Positions 54,546 through 63,396 of a stretch of 64,000 nt of DNA are shown in pieces. The notes under the pieces are model-generated. The model had not been told where the DNA came from. It saw nothing but the letters and a program-made list of their open reading frames with translations, and did not search any database. The DNA comes from Zoogloeaceae bacterium (GTDB taxonomy: Bacteria > Pseudomonadota > Gammaproteobacteria > Burkholderiales > Rhodocyclaceae): contig JACKMA010000009.1 of the NCBI GenBank assembly GCA_024235635.1, forward strand, positions 248,001-312,000, written 5' to 3'. The position numbers were made by a program, and so were the translations under genes. Positions within the stretch are counted from its first letter, which is position 1. Each line of letters starts with the position of its first letter.

Positions 54546-56456
54546 ATGGCCCACGTATCCGACCTCATCGCCACCGACATCGAGCAATACCTCAAGAGTC
54601 ACGAGAACAAGAGCCTGCTGCGCTTCATCACCTGCGGCAGCGTCGACGACGGCAAGAGCACCCTGATCGGACGACTGCTCTACGAATCGAAGATGCTGTT
54701 CGAGGATCAGCTCGCCGCGATGGAGGCCGACTCCAAGAAGTACGGCACCCAGGGCGAGGAGATCGACTTCGCGCTGCTGGTCGATGGACTCGCGGCTGAA
54801 CGCGAGCAGGGCATCACGATCGACGTCGCCTACCGCTTCTTCTCGACCGACCGTCGCAAGTTCATCGTCGCCGACACGCCGGGCCACGAGCAGTACACGC
54901 GCAACATGGTGACCGGCGCCTCGACCGCCGACGCCGCCGTGCTGATGGTCGATGCGCGCAAGGGCATCCTGACCCAGACCCGTCGCCACAGCTATCTGGT
55001 GCGCATGATCGGCATCCGCCACGTCATCGTGGCGATCAACAAGATGGATCTGGTCGGCTACGCCGAATCGACCTTCCGCCGGATCGTCGAAGACTACCGC
55101 GCATTCGCCGCGCAGATCGGAATCGACGACGTCACCTTCATCCCGATGTCGGCGTTCCGCGGCGACAACATCGTGACGCCCTCGGAAGCGATGCCCTGGT
55201 ACCACGGCACGACGCTGATGGGCTATCTCGAAACCGTCGAAATCGACGAGGAACGACTGCAGCGCAGCCCGTTCCGCCTGCCGGTGCAGTGGGTCAACCG
55301 CCCCAACCTCGACTTTCGCGGCTTTGCCGGCACCATTGCCGGCGGCACCGTCAAGGTCGGCGAAGCGATCCGCGTCCAGCCCTCCGGCAAGAGCAGTTCG
55401 GTGGCCCGCATCGTGACCCTCGACGGCGACCTCGATCAGGCGGTCGCCGGCCAGTCGGTGACGCTGACGATGGCCGACGAGATCGACATCTCACGCGGCG
55501 ACGTGATCTCGACTGCCGAGTCGCCGGCCGGCACCTCGGACCAGTTCGAGGTCGCCCTGGTGTGGATGCACGACGAGCCGATGCTGCCGGGCCGCAACTA
55601 TCTGCTGAAGATCGGCGCCAAGACGGTCACAGCGACGATCACCGAGATCAAGCATCAGGTCAATGTGAACACCATGGAGCACGTCGCAGCCAAGCAGCTC
55701 GAGTTGAACGCCATCGGCATCTGCAACCTCGGGCTCGACCGCCAGATCGCCTTCGACCCGTACGAGGCGAACCGCGACACCGGCGGCTTCATCCTGATCG
55801 ACCGCCTCAGCAACAATACGGTCGGCGCCGGCATGATCCATTTCGCGCTGCGTCGGGCGGACAACATCCACATGCAGCACGTGGACGTGGACAAGGCCGC
55901 GCGCGGCCGACTGAAGCACCAGAAGCCCTGCGTGGTGTGGCTCACCGGCCTGTCCGGTGCCGGCAAGTCGACGATCGCCAACCTGGTCGAGCAGAAGCTG
56001 CATGCGATGGGCCATCACACCTACCTGCTGGACGGCGACAACGTCCGCCACGGCCTGTCGAAGGACCTCGGCTTCACCGATGCCGACCGCGTCGAGAACA
56101 TCCGCCGGGTCGGCGAGGTCGCCAAGCTGATGCTCGATGCCGGCCTCGTCGTGCTGACCGCCTTCATCTCGCCGTTCCGCTCGGAGCGACGCATGGCGCG
56201 GGGGCTGGTCGAAGCCGACGAATTCATCGAGGTGCACGTCGCCACGCCGCTGGCGGTGGCCGAGGAGCGCGATCCGAAGGGCCTGTACAAGAAGGCCCGT
56301 CGCGGCGAACTGAAGAACTTCACCGGCATCGATTCGCCGTACGAGGAGCCGGAAGATCCGGAATTGCGCATCGACACGTCGCGTTGCACGCCGGACGAGG
56401 CGGCCGACAAGGTAATCGAAGCGCTGCGCAGCCACGGCATTCTGCTCGAGCGCTGA
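54546..56456 (+). CDS. cysNC: Sulfate adenylyltransferase subunit 1 fused to APS kinase (CysNC)
   Basis: 636 residues. The N-terminal part (about 20-440) is the CysN GTPase: G1 GSVDDGKST, DTPGHEQYTRNM, NKMDLVGY, then EF-Tu-like beta domains. The C-terminal part (about 455-636) is APS kinase, with P-loop GLSGAGKST (468-476), LDGDNVRHGLSKDLGF, FISPFRSERRMAR and LYKKARRGELKNFTGIDSPYE. The fusion makes PAPS directly from sulfate with CysD. APS-kinase fusion suits pathways that need PAPS, such as sulfotransferases; one is encoded 97 bases downstream on the same strand. Confidence 0.97.
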   Translation: MAHVSDLIATDIEQYLKSHENKSLLRFITCGSVDDGKSTLIGRLLYESKMLFEDQLAAMEADSKKYGTQGEEIDFALLVDGLAAEREQGITIDVAYRFFSTDRRKFIVADTPGHEQYTRNMVTGASTADAAVLMVDARKGILTQTRRHSYLVRMIGIRHVIVAINKMDLVGYAESTFRRIVEDYRAFAAQIGIDDVTFIPMSAFRGDNIVTPSEAMPWYHGTTLMGYLETVEIDEERLQRSPFRLPVQWVNRPNLDFRGFAGTIAGGTVKVGEAIRVQPSGKSSSVARIVTLDGDLDQAVAGQSVTLTMADEIDISRGDVISTAESPAGTSDQFEVALVWMHDEPMLPGRNYLLKIGAKTVTATITEIKHQVNVNTMEHVAAKQLELNAIGICNLGLDRQIAFDPYEANRDTGGFILIDRLSNNTVGAGMIHFALRRADNIHMQHVDVDKAARGRLKHQKPCVVWLTGLSGAGKSTIANLVEQKLHAMGHHTYLLDGDNVRHGLSKDLGFTDADRVENIRRVGEVAKLMLDAGLVVLTAFISPFRSERRMARGLVEADEFIEVHVATPLAVAEERDPKGLYKKARRGELKNFTGIDSPYEEPEDPELRIDTSRCTPDEAADKVIEALRSHGILLER

Positions 56457-56553
56457 CCGCCACCCGGAAGCGCAAGTTCCGCTTGCAAATATTGCATTGC
56501 GGCATGACGCTTCATTGGCTAGTCTCCCCCGGGTCGGATCAGTGGAGCGGCAG

Positions 56554-57375
56554 ATGGGCCCCAGGGAAAGGATCCGGCGCGTCGTCAGGCACGTCGCCGG
56601 CCGCATGGTCGACTGCCACGAAGCGCCGATCATCGTGCTCGGCAACCAGAAGGCCGGCACCTCGGCGATCGCGGCCCTGCTGGGCCGCGCATCGGGGCTC
56701 AGCACCACGATCGACCTTCGCAACGAGATCTCGCGTCCGACCTTTCACCGGCTGCGCGACGGCGGACTCGATTTCGAGCAGTTCGTATCCGGAAACCGCC
56801 TCGACTTCTCGCGCCGTATCGTCAAGGAGCCGAATCTCAGCCTATTCCATGCGGAACTGGCTGCGGCTTTTCCCAAGGCCCGCTTCGTGTTCATCTTCCG
56901 CGAACCGCGCGACAACGTGCGCAGCATCCTCAATCGGTTGAAAGTGCCGGGCGATCTCGACGACATCGATTTCCGGGACTGGCCCGAGATCACCCCGGCG
57001 TGGCAACTGGTGCTGGATTCGCGCTGGGCAGGCATCGGCGGCGATCGCTACATCGCCCGTCTGGCGCAACGCTGGCGCTACCTGGCCGAGGTGTATCTGA
57101 GGCAACCCGAGCATTTCCTGTTGGTGCGCTACGAGGATTTCCGCAGCGACAAGCGCGCGGCCATCCACTCACTGTGCCGGCAGCTGGATCTGCCGGTAGT
57201 CGCCGACATCTCTGATCAGGTCGACCGCAGCTTCCAGCCACCTGGCCGGCGAGACACCGACCTCGTCGAGTTCTTCGGTGCCAACTACGGGCTGTTCGAC
57301 GAAATCTGCGGCAACGCAATGGACCGGCTCGGCTACCCCGCCGCGACCCTCCCGGCGGAATCGGTCACAGCCTGA
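56554..57375 (+). CDS. PAPS-dependent sulfotransferase
   Basis: 273 residues, single P-loop-like sulfotransferase domain. The 5'-phosphosulfate loop is LGNQKAGTSAIAALL (29-43), and the 3'-phosphate-binding region is FIFREPRDNVRSIL (112-125, with Arg116 and Ser124). It would move sulfate from PAPS to a hydroxyl, here probably on a sugar since polysaccharide genes follow. No signal peptide is seen, so it acts in the cytoplasm. ATG 56554 is preceded by GGAGCGG; an upstream TTG in frame is less likely. It lies directly after cysNC, its PAPS source, and overlaps the convergent flippase gene by 11 bases. Confidence 0.85.
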   Translation: MGPRERIRRVVRHVAGRMVDCHEAPIIVLGNQKAGTSAIAALLGRASGLSTTIDLRNEISRPTFHRLRDGGLDFEQFVSGNRLDFSRRIVKEPNLSLFHAELAAAFPKARFVFIFREPRDNVRSILNRLKVPGDLDDIDFRDWPEITPAWQLVLDSRWAGIGGDRYIARLAQRWRYLAEVYLRQPEHFLLVRYEDFRSDKRAAIHSLCRQLDLPVVADISDQVDRSFQPPGRRDTDLVEFFGANYGLFDEICGNAMDRLGYPAATLPAESVTA

Positions 57376-58783
57376 GCTGGAGCCGCCCGCCGCGACGGCG
57401 AAGTTCGCCGAGCAGCACCAGCGCCGCCGAATGGGCCAGCGCACCGAACACGATCATCGTCACCAGGCCGGCCACCGGGGACGGCGGCAGGTGCGGCTTG
57501 ATTGCCGTCACCGCCGCCAGCATCAGGCTGCTGGCCAAAAGCGAGGGCCCCAGGCGACGATACATGTGCCAATAGTCCAGTTCGATCTGGCGGGTCAGCA
57601 CGTACAGCGAAAAGTGCACCCAGACGAAGGCATAGGCGGCATAGGCGGCGGCGACGCCGAGCAGGCCCCACTGCACCCCGATCGCCAGCACGGCGGCGGT
57701 CAGGCTGGTGTTCAGGAGCGCCATGCGCAGCTGGATGTCGGGCCGGTTGATGGCCTGGTACATCGCGCCGGCCGTCGAACCCACCGACTGCGCCAGGCCC
57801 GCGACACAGAGTATCCTCAGGATGTCGGCGGTCGGCGCCCACTTCGCGCCGTAGACCACTTCGACGAATTCCGGGGCGACCGCGAATATGCCGAAGATCA
57901 TCGGGAAGGTCACCATGGACACCCCCTTGGTCATCTTCAGATAGCCGGCCCTCAATTCTTCCGGACGGCCCGACGCCCGCGAAAATGCCGGAAACAGCAC
58001 GCGCGATACGGACGTGGACACGGCCTGCAGCGGATAGACCATCAGACGGTAGGCCAGTGTGTAGAAGCCGAGTGGCGACGCGCCCAGAAACTTGCCGACG
58101 AAAAGATAGTCGAGATTGCGCGCGAGATAATTGACGCCGTTGAAGCCGGCCACGTTGAGGCCGAAAGGCACCAGCTCCGACAATGCCGCGCGGTCGAAGA
58201 CGCGCCGGGGGCGCCAGTCCGAGGCGAGCCACAAGCCGGCCGAAGTCAGTGTCGGCACCAGCAGCAACTGGAGCACCAGACTCCACACCCCCAGCCCGGC
58301 AAGTGCGCCGACGACGGCAGCGACGCCGGCCAGCAAGACCGCCGAGGTCTCGATCACCGCGAGCCGGCGGAAGTCCATCGCGCGCACCAGCAGGCATTGC
58401 TGGACGATGCCGAGCGCGCCGGCGACGAACAGCAGCGACAGGGCCTCGAGCACGCGCGCGAGCGCAGGCGTGTCGAAGAAGCCTGCGATCAGCGGCGCAA
58501 GCGCCAGCGTGGCCAGACACAGCACCAGGCCGACGATCTGATTCAGCCAGAACATCGATGACAGGTGCGCCTCCTCGATGCGTTCGCGTTGCACCAGGGC
58601 ACCACTGACACCGGCATCGTTGAGCAGCATCGCGAGTCCGGTGAATACGGTGGCCATGCCGAGCAGGCCGAAGTCCTCCGGCTGCAACAAGCGGGCGAGG
58701 AAGATCGTGGTCACGAAGACCGCCAGCTGGCGCCCCATCTGCGACATCAGCGCCCAGCCGATGCCCCGCGCGATGGCACTCAT
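57365..58783 (-). CDS. Polysaccharide flippase, Wzx/MOP type
   Basis: 472 residues with about 12-14 membrane helices. The N-terminal GRQLAVFVTTIFLARLLQPEDFGLLGMATVF and the central NYLARNLDYLFVGKFLGASPLGFYTLAYRL are typical of the lipopolysaccharide/exopolysaccharide exporter branch of the MOP superfamily. It flips lipid-linked oligosaccharides across the inner membrane. ATG 58783 gives the standard start; the open frame continues upstream into the glycosyltransferase gene but without similarity. It lies 46 bases after that gene. Confidence 0.92.
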   Translation of the reverse strand: MSAIARGIGWALMSQMGRQLAVFVTTIFLARLLQPEDFGLLGMATVFTGLAMLLNDAGVSGALVQRERIEEAHLSSMFWLNQIVGLVLCLATLALAPLIAGFFDTPALARVLEALSLLFVAGALGIVQQCLLVRAMDFRRLAVIETSAVLLAGVAAVVGALAGLGVWSLVLQLLLVPTLTSAGLWLASDWRPRRVFDRAALSELVPFGLNVAGFNGVNYLARNLDYLFVGKFLGASPLGFYTLAYRLMVYPLQAVSTSVSRVLFPAFSRASGRPEELRAGYLKMTKGVSMVTFPMIFGIFAVAPEFVEVVYGAKWAPTADILRILCVAGLAQSVGSTAGAMYQAINRPDIQLRMALLNTSLTAAVLAIGVQWGLLGVAAAYAAYAFVWVHFSLYVLTRQIELDYWHMYRRLGPSLLASSLMLAAVTAIKPHLPPSPVAGLVTMIVFGALAHSAALVLLGELRRRGGRLQLRL

Positions 58784-58829
58784 GCCGGACGCGCCCGAGC
58801 CGCGCGCCCGCCGGGGCTCGAATAAGGCC

Positions 58830-59978
58830 TCATGCGACGCGCGCGCAATGCGCCTGCCACGCCGAGTCGACCAGTTGCGAGAATCGACGTCGAAACAGCG
58901 TGCAGCCGAAGCGTTCGGCATTGTGCCGGCATGCGGCCGGTGTCGGCGGCGTCGACAAGGCTTCGAAGCGCTCGACCGCGTCACGGATCGCATCCACCGT
59001 CTGCTCGCCGAAGAACAGGCCGGTGCGATGCTCGCCATCGCCGACCACGGTCTCCAGCGCGCCGCCCTTGCCGTAGGCGATCACCGGGGTGCCGCAGGCC
59101 TGGGCCTCCACCGGTGCGATGCCGAAGTCCTCTTCGGCGGCAAAGACGAAGGCTCGTGCGCGCTGCATGTGGTCCACCAGCACCTCGTTGCCCTGGTAGC
59201 CGAGCAGGCGCACATTGGGCCCGGCGGCGGCGCGCGCGCGCTCGAACTCCGGACCCTCGCCGATCACCACCAGTCGTCGCTCCGGCATGTGGGTGAATGC
59301 CTCGACGATCAGCGGAATCCTCTTGTAGGGCACCATCCGCGACGCGGTGAAGTAGAAATCCTCCTTGTCGCTGCGCAAGCTGAAGCGATCGATGTTCACC
59401 GGCGGATGCACGACTTCCGCCTCGCGCCGGTAGACCTTTCGGATGCGCCGCGCGATGAAGTTCGAATTGGCGACGAAATGGTCGACGCCGTTGGACGAAC
59501 GCAGATCCCATATCCGCATGTAATGCAGCACCAGGCGCGCCAGCGCGCTGCGGATGCCGCGAGTCAAGCCGGCCTCGGCGAGATATTGATGTTGCAGATC
59601 CCAGGCGTAGCGCATCGGCGAATGGACGTAACTGACATGCAGCTGGTCGGGCCCGGTGATGACCCCCTTGGCCACCGCATGGCTGCTGGAAATGACCAGA
59701 TCGTAGCGATCGAGGTCGAGTTGCTCGATCGCCAGCGGCATCAGGGGCAGATAGGCGCGATACCTGCGCCGGGCCCACGGCAGGCGCTGGATGAAAGTCG
59801 TCGTCGCGTGCTTGCCGCGCAACTGCCTGCGGTCCTCGTCGGACAGAAAGTCGACGACCGAGAAGAGGTCGGCCTCCGGCCAGATATTCAGGATCTGCTC
59901 GAGCACGCGTTCGCCGCCGGCGCAGAGCGTCAGCCAATCGTGCACGACGGCGACGCGCAGCGCCGGCGGCGGCGTCAC
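58830..59978 (-). CDS. Glycosyltransferase, GT4 type (WbaZ-like)
   Basis: 382 residues from a GTG that overlaps the preceding stop (GTGA); in-frame ATGs at 60008 and 60026 are alternatives. GT-B fold: the N-terminal VAVVHDWLTLCAGGERVLEQIL, HVSYVHSPMRYAWDL and VANSNFIARRIRKVY are typical of mannosyltransferase-like WbaZ proteins. The donor-site region has ASRMVPYKRIPLIVEAF and the E-x7-E motif in AEEDFGIAPVEAQACG. It would add a sugar to a lipid-linked repeat unit on the cytoplasmic side. Donor sugar unknown. Confidence 0.9.
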   Translation of the reverse strand: MTPPPALRVAVVHDWLTLCAGGERVLEQILNIWPEADLFSVVDFLSDEDRRQLRGKHATTTFIQRLPWARRRYRAYLPLMPLAIEQLDLDRYDLVISSSHAVAKGVITGPDQLHVSYVHSPMRYAWDLQHQYLAEAGLTRGIRSALARLVLHYMRIWDLRSSNGVDHFVANSNFIARRIRKVYRREAEVVHPPVNIDRFSLRSDKEDFYFTASRMVPYKRIPLIVEAFTHMPERRLVVIGEGPEFERARAAAGPNVRLLGYQGNEVLVDHMQRARAFVFAAEEDFGIAPVEAQACGTPVIAYGKGGALETVVGDGEHRTGLFFGEQTVDAIRDAVERFEALSTPPTPAACRHNAERFGCTLFRRRFSQLVDSAWQAHCARVA

Positions 59979-61054
59979 AGCGCCGGCAAGATCTTTTGCA
60001 GCAGGCATCTCGCCGCATTTTCCCATGTCAGGTTCTCGCTATGTCTGCGGCCGGCCACCGCCCGCTCGGAGCGTGCCTGCCGGTCTGTCAGCAGCCGATC
60101 GAGGCTGCGCGCCAATTCACCGGCGTCCTTGGGGTCGAAGTACAGCGCGGCGTCGCCGCAGATCTCGGGAATCGATGCCGCATCGGCCGCCAGCACCGGG
60201 CAGCCGCAGGCCATCGCCTCGATCGGCGGCAGCCCGAAGCCCTCGTATATCGATGGAAAGACGAAGCAGGCTGCGTGCCGATAGAGCGCCTGCAGTTGTG
60301 CGTCCGAGACGTAGCCCACGTACTTCACGAAGGATGGCAGCGCCTGCCCGCCACCGAATACCCGCGGGTTCTGGCCGCCCGCGATGACGACGTCGAACGG
60401 CGGATCATCGAGCCGCGACAGGGCGTCGACGACGATGGCGAAGTTCTTGTGCGGCGCCAGGCTGCTGACCGCGAGCACGAACGGGCGCCGGCGCAGCTCG
60501 TGCTCGTCCAGCGCGGTCTCGTCGGCCGGGCCGCGCAGGATGTGCTCCGCGCCTTCCGGCAGCACGAATACGTCGTCGCGGGCGCCGAACAGTGCGGCGA
60601 GCTCCCGTCGCGAGAATTCGGACACCGTCGCCACCGATTGCGAGCCGTGGTAGAGGCGCGGTGACATCACTCGGTACAGGGCACGGAATTTCCAACTGTA
60701 GGCTTCGGGCACGCGGAAGGTCGCCGCGTCGTGGATGACGGCCAGTTGACGGCGCCGCAGCAGCGGCCCGGAATTGCAGAGATTCAGCAGCAGGCTGTCG
60801 GGCTCGAAGCGGGCCAGTTCCAGCTGCTCCCAGGCGTGACTGGCGAGACGGCCACACACCGCCACCGGCGTGTCCGCGAGCCAGTCCGGCACCACCGTTC
60901 CCCGCGGCACGACGACCTTCAGATCGGGCACCCCGTCGCCACCTTGGCGGCGCAGCGCAACCAGCGCCCTCAGCAACTCGCCAGCGAAGCGATCGACGCC
61001 GGTGACACTGCGGCCGAGAAAGCGGCCATTGATGATCACGGCACGCCGGCTCAT
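59975..61054 (-). CDS. Glycosyltransferase family 4 protein
   Basis: 359 residues. GT-B retaining glycosyltransferase: N-terminal GRFLGRSVTGVDRFAGELLRAL, an acceptor-side block HDAATFRVPEAYSWKFRALYR, VSEFSRREL, then the donor-site LAVSSLAPHKNFAIVVDAL and the E-x7-E motif in IYEGFGLPPIEAMACG. The GVDRFA pattern is common in exopolysaccharide mannosyl- or rhamnosyltransferases. It overlaps both neighbours by four bases, so it is part of a coupled operon. Confidence 0.92.
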   Translation of the reverse strand: MSRRAVIINGRFLGRSVTGVDRFAGELLRALVALRRQGGDGVPDLKVVVPRGTVVPDWLADTPVAVCGRLASHAWEQLELARFEPDSLLLNLCNSGPLLRRRQLAVIHDAATFRVPEAYSWKFRALYRVMSPRLYHGSQSVATVSEFSRRELAALFGARDDVFVLPEGAEHILRGPADETALDEHELRRRPFVLAVSSLAPHKNFAIVVDALSRLDDPPFDVVIAGGQNPRVFGGGQALPSFVKYVGYVSDAQLQALYRHAACFVFPSIYEGFGLPPIEAMACGCPVLAADAASIPEICGDAALYFDPKDAGELARSLDRLLTDRQARSERAVAGRRHSENLTWENAARCLLQKILPAL

Positions 61055-62106
61055 CGCGCGTCGACCCGCCGCCCGATACCGATCGCGGCACCGGCGAGGC
61101 CCTGCCAGTGGCCCAGTTCGGCCAGCCGACAGATCAGCAGTGGCACGATCACGCCGGCCGCAATGCCGAGTACGAGATTGATCGCATAATCCTCGATGCC
61201 GGCGAAGTGCATCAGGAACACCCGCAGCCCCGCTGCGACGATCACGTGCATGACATAGATCGCCATCGAGGCCTCGCCGATCACCAGCAACACGCCCGAA
61301 TGCAGGCCTGCCAGCGCGCGCGAGACGACGACGACGGTGGCGATCGAGATGCCGCCGAGCGCCAACGCTGCCCAGCCATAGTCGTCATGCCGCAAGCCGA
61401 AGACATCGTGAAACACGAACTGGGCGGCGACGAAGGCAGCCACCGACAGGAGCAGCGCGGCCGCTCCTGCCGGGCACCGGTCATGGGCGAGGTAGGGGCC
61501 GCACAGCATGCCGAAGCAAAAGTACACCAGGCTGCGCGACAGCGCCGGGAGAACCCAGAGCCCATGCCAGACATCGTAGCTGCCATACAGCAGCAACGCG
61601 GCCACGGTCAGCACGATGACGCCATGGCGCGGCGATGCGTGGTGCGCGATCGCCAGCAGGCAGAAGCATAGGAACAGCACGTAGAGGAACCAGAACTGCG
61701 AGCGTGGCGCCCACAGCAGGGCCATCACATCGGCGTAATGGACGGTGCCGTTGGTGAATTCGCCGGCCCAGACTTCGAGCAGACCCTGGGCCAGCGACCA
61801 GACGAGATAGGGCACGCCGATCGTAACCAGCTTGTCGGCGATCAGTCCGCGCCCGCCATGGCGTGTGCAGGAGGCGACCGCGAACAGCCCCGCCAGCCAG
61901 AAGAACAAGGGCATGTGAAACGAGTAGACGACGCTGTCGGCGATTCCGAACCCCAGCGGCGGGACGCCGGCGAGCGCGGCGACGGTGCCTCGCGCAACGT
62001 GGCCATAAACCACCAGACAGATGCCGATCGCCTTGGCCGCGTCGATCCAGGCGATCCGCCCGGGCGAATGGGCCGCGGTGTTCGGTCGGTGCACGAAATC
62101 GGGCAT
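61051..62106 (-). CDS. Acyltransferase 3 family membrane protein
   Basis: 351 residues, about 10 membrane helices. The N-terminal IAWIDAAKAIGICLVVYGHVARG has the conserved D-x3-K and VxGH of this family, and SFHMPLFFWLAGLF is the next hallmark. Such proteins acetylate or otherwise acylate sugars of exported polysaccharides. It overlaps the GT4 gene by four bases and begins right at the stop of the hydrolase gene. The acyl group and position are unknown. Confidence 0.92.
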   Translation of the reverse strand: MPDFVHRPNTAAHSPGRIAWIDAAKAIGICLVVYGHVARGTVAALAGVPPLGFGIADSVVYSFHMPLFFWLAGLFAVASCTRHGGRGLIADKLVTIGVPYLVWSLAQGLLEVWAGEFTNGTVHYADVMALLWAPRSQFWFLYVLFLCFCLLAIAHHASPRHGVIVLTVAALLLYGSYDVWHGLWVLPALSRSLVYFCFGMLCGPYLAHDRCPAGAAALLLSVAAFVAAQFVFHDVFGLRHDDYGWAALALGGISIATVVVVSRALAGLHSGVLLVIGEASMAIYVMHVIVAAGLRVFLMHFAGIEDYAINLVLGIAAGVIVPLLICRLAELGHWQGLAGAAIGIGRRVDAR

Positions 62107-63396
62107 CTAGTCGACGACCTCGATTCGCGGCCAATCTTCCGCAGTTTCGCTCGCCAGCACGACCGGTTGCTCGCCGACCGTCAGCGCGAGCGCCCCGGCG
62201 CCATCGATCCGGCTGCCGCGACCAGGCGCCAGCGACCAGGAGGCACCGAGACCGTCGACGACCAGGCGGGTGCCGCCGGGCGCGCTCGACCACACCGCGA
62301 CAAAGCGCTGACCCGGCCCACAGGAACCCGATACCTGATGGACGGACGACGTGATCGCCCGTGCCTCGAACGGGGCGGCTCGCTGCAGGCAGGCGGACCA
62401 TCGCTCGACCACTTCGGCCGCCGGACGCGGCGTCGTGTCCGGCCGGAAGAGCCCGAACACGTGCTCGACCTTGCGCGCATCACGCCCACCATCGGCCAGT
62501 TCGTACCACCAGACACCCCGCACGTAGTCGCGCGCGCGCGCCATCAGCAGAAAGCGTTCGACGTAGGCGGCCTGAAGCGCCTCGGTGATGCCGTGGAGGG
62601 TTTCGCCCGACACCGGCCAACCGATCTCGGTGACATAGATCGGTGGCGGCGGCACGCCCGCGTCGTCGGCCCAGAGGCGAAGCCTGTCGTGCAAAAGGTC
62701 GAGCCAGCGGATCGCCTGCTCGGGACTGCGGTCCTTGTGATGGCGGAAGCTGTAGGGATGGACCGAAAAGCCGTCGGCGTGACGCAGGGCGCCGGTCGCC
62801 AGCAGCCGGCTCGTCCACTTGCCGTCGTAGCCGGCAGTGGACCCCATCAGCACCGTCGCATCCGGCGCAGCCGCACGGATGCGCTTCGCTGCCGCCACGG
62901 CGAGTCGGGCATAGTCCTCGGCGCGACCCGTGGTCGGCGGATGGGCGCCCATGCCGCCGTTCCACTCGTTCCAGATTTCCAGGATTGGCCGGCTGCCGGC
63001 CAATCGCCTGGCCACGGCCTCCGCATAACGCGCAAAGCCATCGACCGCCTCGGGCGAGATCGGCAGTCCACCGCCGTAGAGCCGGTTGCCGTAGTCGAGA
63101 ACGACCAGCGGCCGCGCCAGCGGCCGCTGCGAGAGGGCCTCGAACAGGCCGATCACGCGTTCGGCGATGCGCTCGCCGCCGTAGCTGCCAGGCGCCTGTT
63201 CGTATCTGGCCCAGTAGACTTCGTCGCGCAGCGAGCGCAAGCCCAGGCGATCGATGCGAGCGAGCACCGGACCGACTTGCTGGCGCCCCTGCCCGACATG
63301 TGTGCTGGCGCCGACCAGGAACTCCCCTGCCCCGGCCCACGCCGCGCAGCAGCAGAACGCCAGGAGAACGCCAGCCACGGCGATGCGTGCGCTCAT
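62107..63396 (-). CDS. Exported glycoside hydrolase, clan GH-A (PslG/GH39-like)
   Basis: 429 residues with a signal peptide (about 1-24, AGA/GEF). A TIM-barrel hydrolase: the acid/base glutamate is probably Glu144 in LEIWNEWNGG and the nucleophile Glu257 in IYVTEIGWP, the clan GH-A arrangement. A small C-terminal beta domain (about 345-429) follows. Periplasmic hydrolases of this type (for example PslG) are often encoded within exopolysaccharide clusters and trim or clear the product. ATG 63396 overlaps the previous stop (ATGA); the open frame upstream is a shadow of the membrane gene. Confidence 0.87.
   Translation of the reverse strand: MSARIAVAGVLLAFCCCAAWAGAGEFLVGASTHVGQGRQQVGPVLARIDRLGLRSLRDEVYWARYEQAPGSYGGERIAERVIGLFEALSQRPLARPLVVLDYGNRLYGGGLPISPEAVDGFARYAEAVARRLAGSRPILEIWNEWNGGMGAHPPTTGRAEDYARLAVAAAKRIRAAAPDATVLMGSTAGYDGKWTSRLLATGALRHADGFSVHPYSFRHHKDRSPEQAIRWLDLLHDRLRLWADDAGVPPPPIYVTEIGWPVSGETLHGITEALQAAYVERFLLMARARDYVRGVWWYELADGGRDARKVEHVFGLFRPDTTPRPAAEVVERWSACLQRAAPFEARAITSSVHQVSGSCGPGQRFVAVWSSAPGGTRLVVDGLGASWSLAPGRGSRIDGAGALALTVGEQPVVLASETAEDWPRIEVVD

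Noticed and set aside
58784..59038. Longer N-terminus for the flippase
   Set aside because: The extension lies inside the glycosyltransferase gene and is Arg/Ser-rich; ATG 58783 gives the family start.
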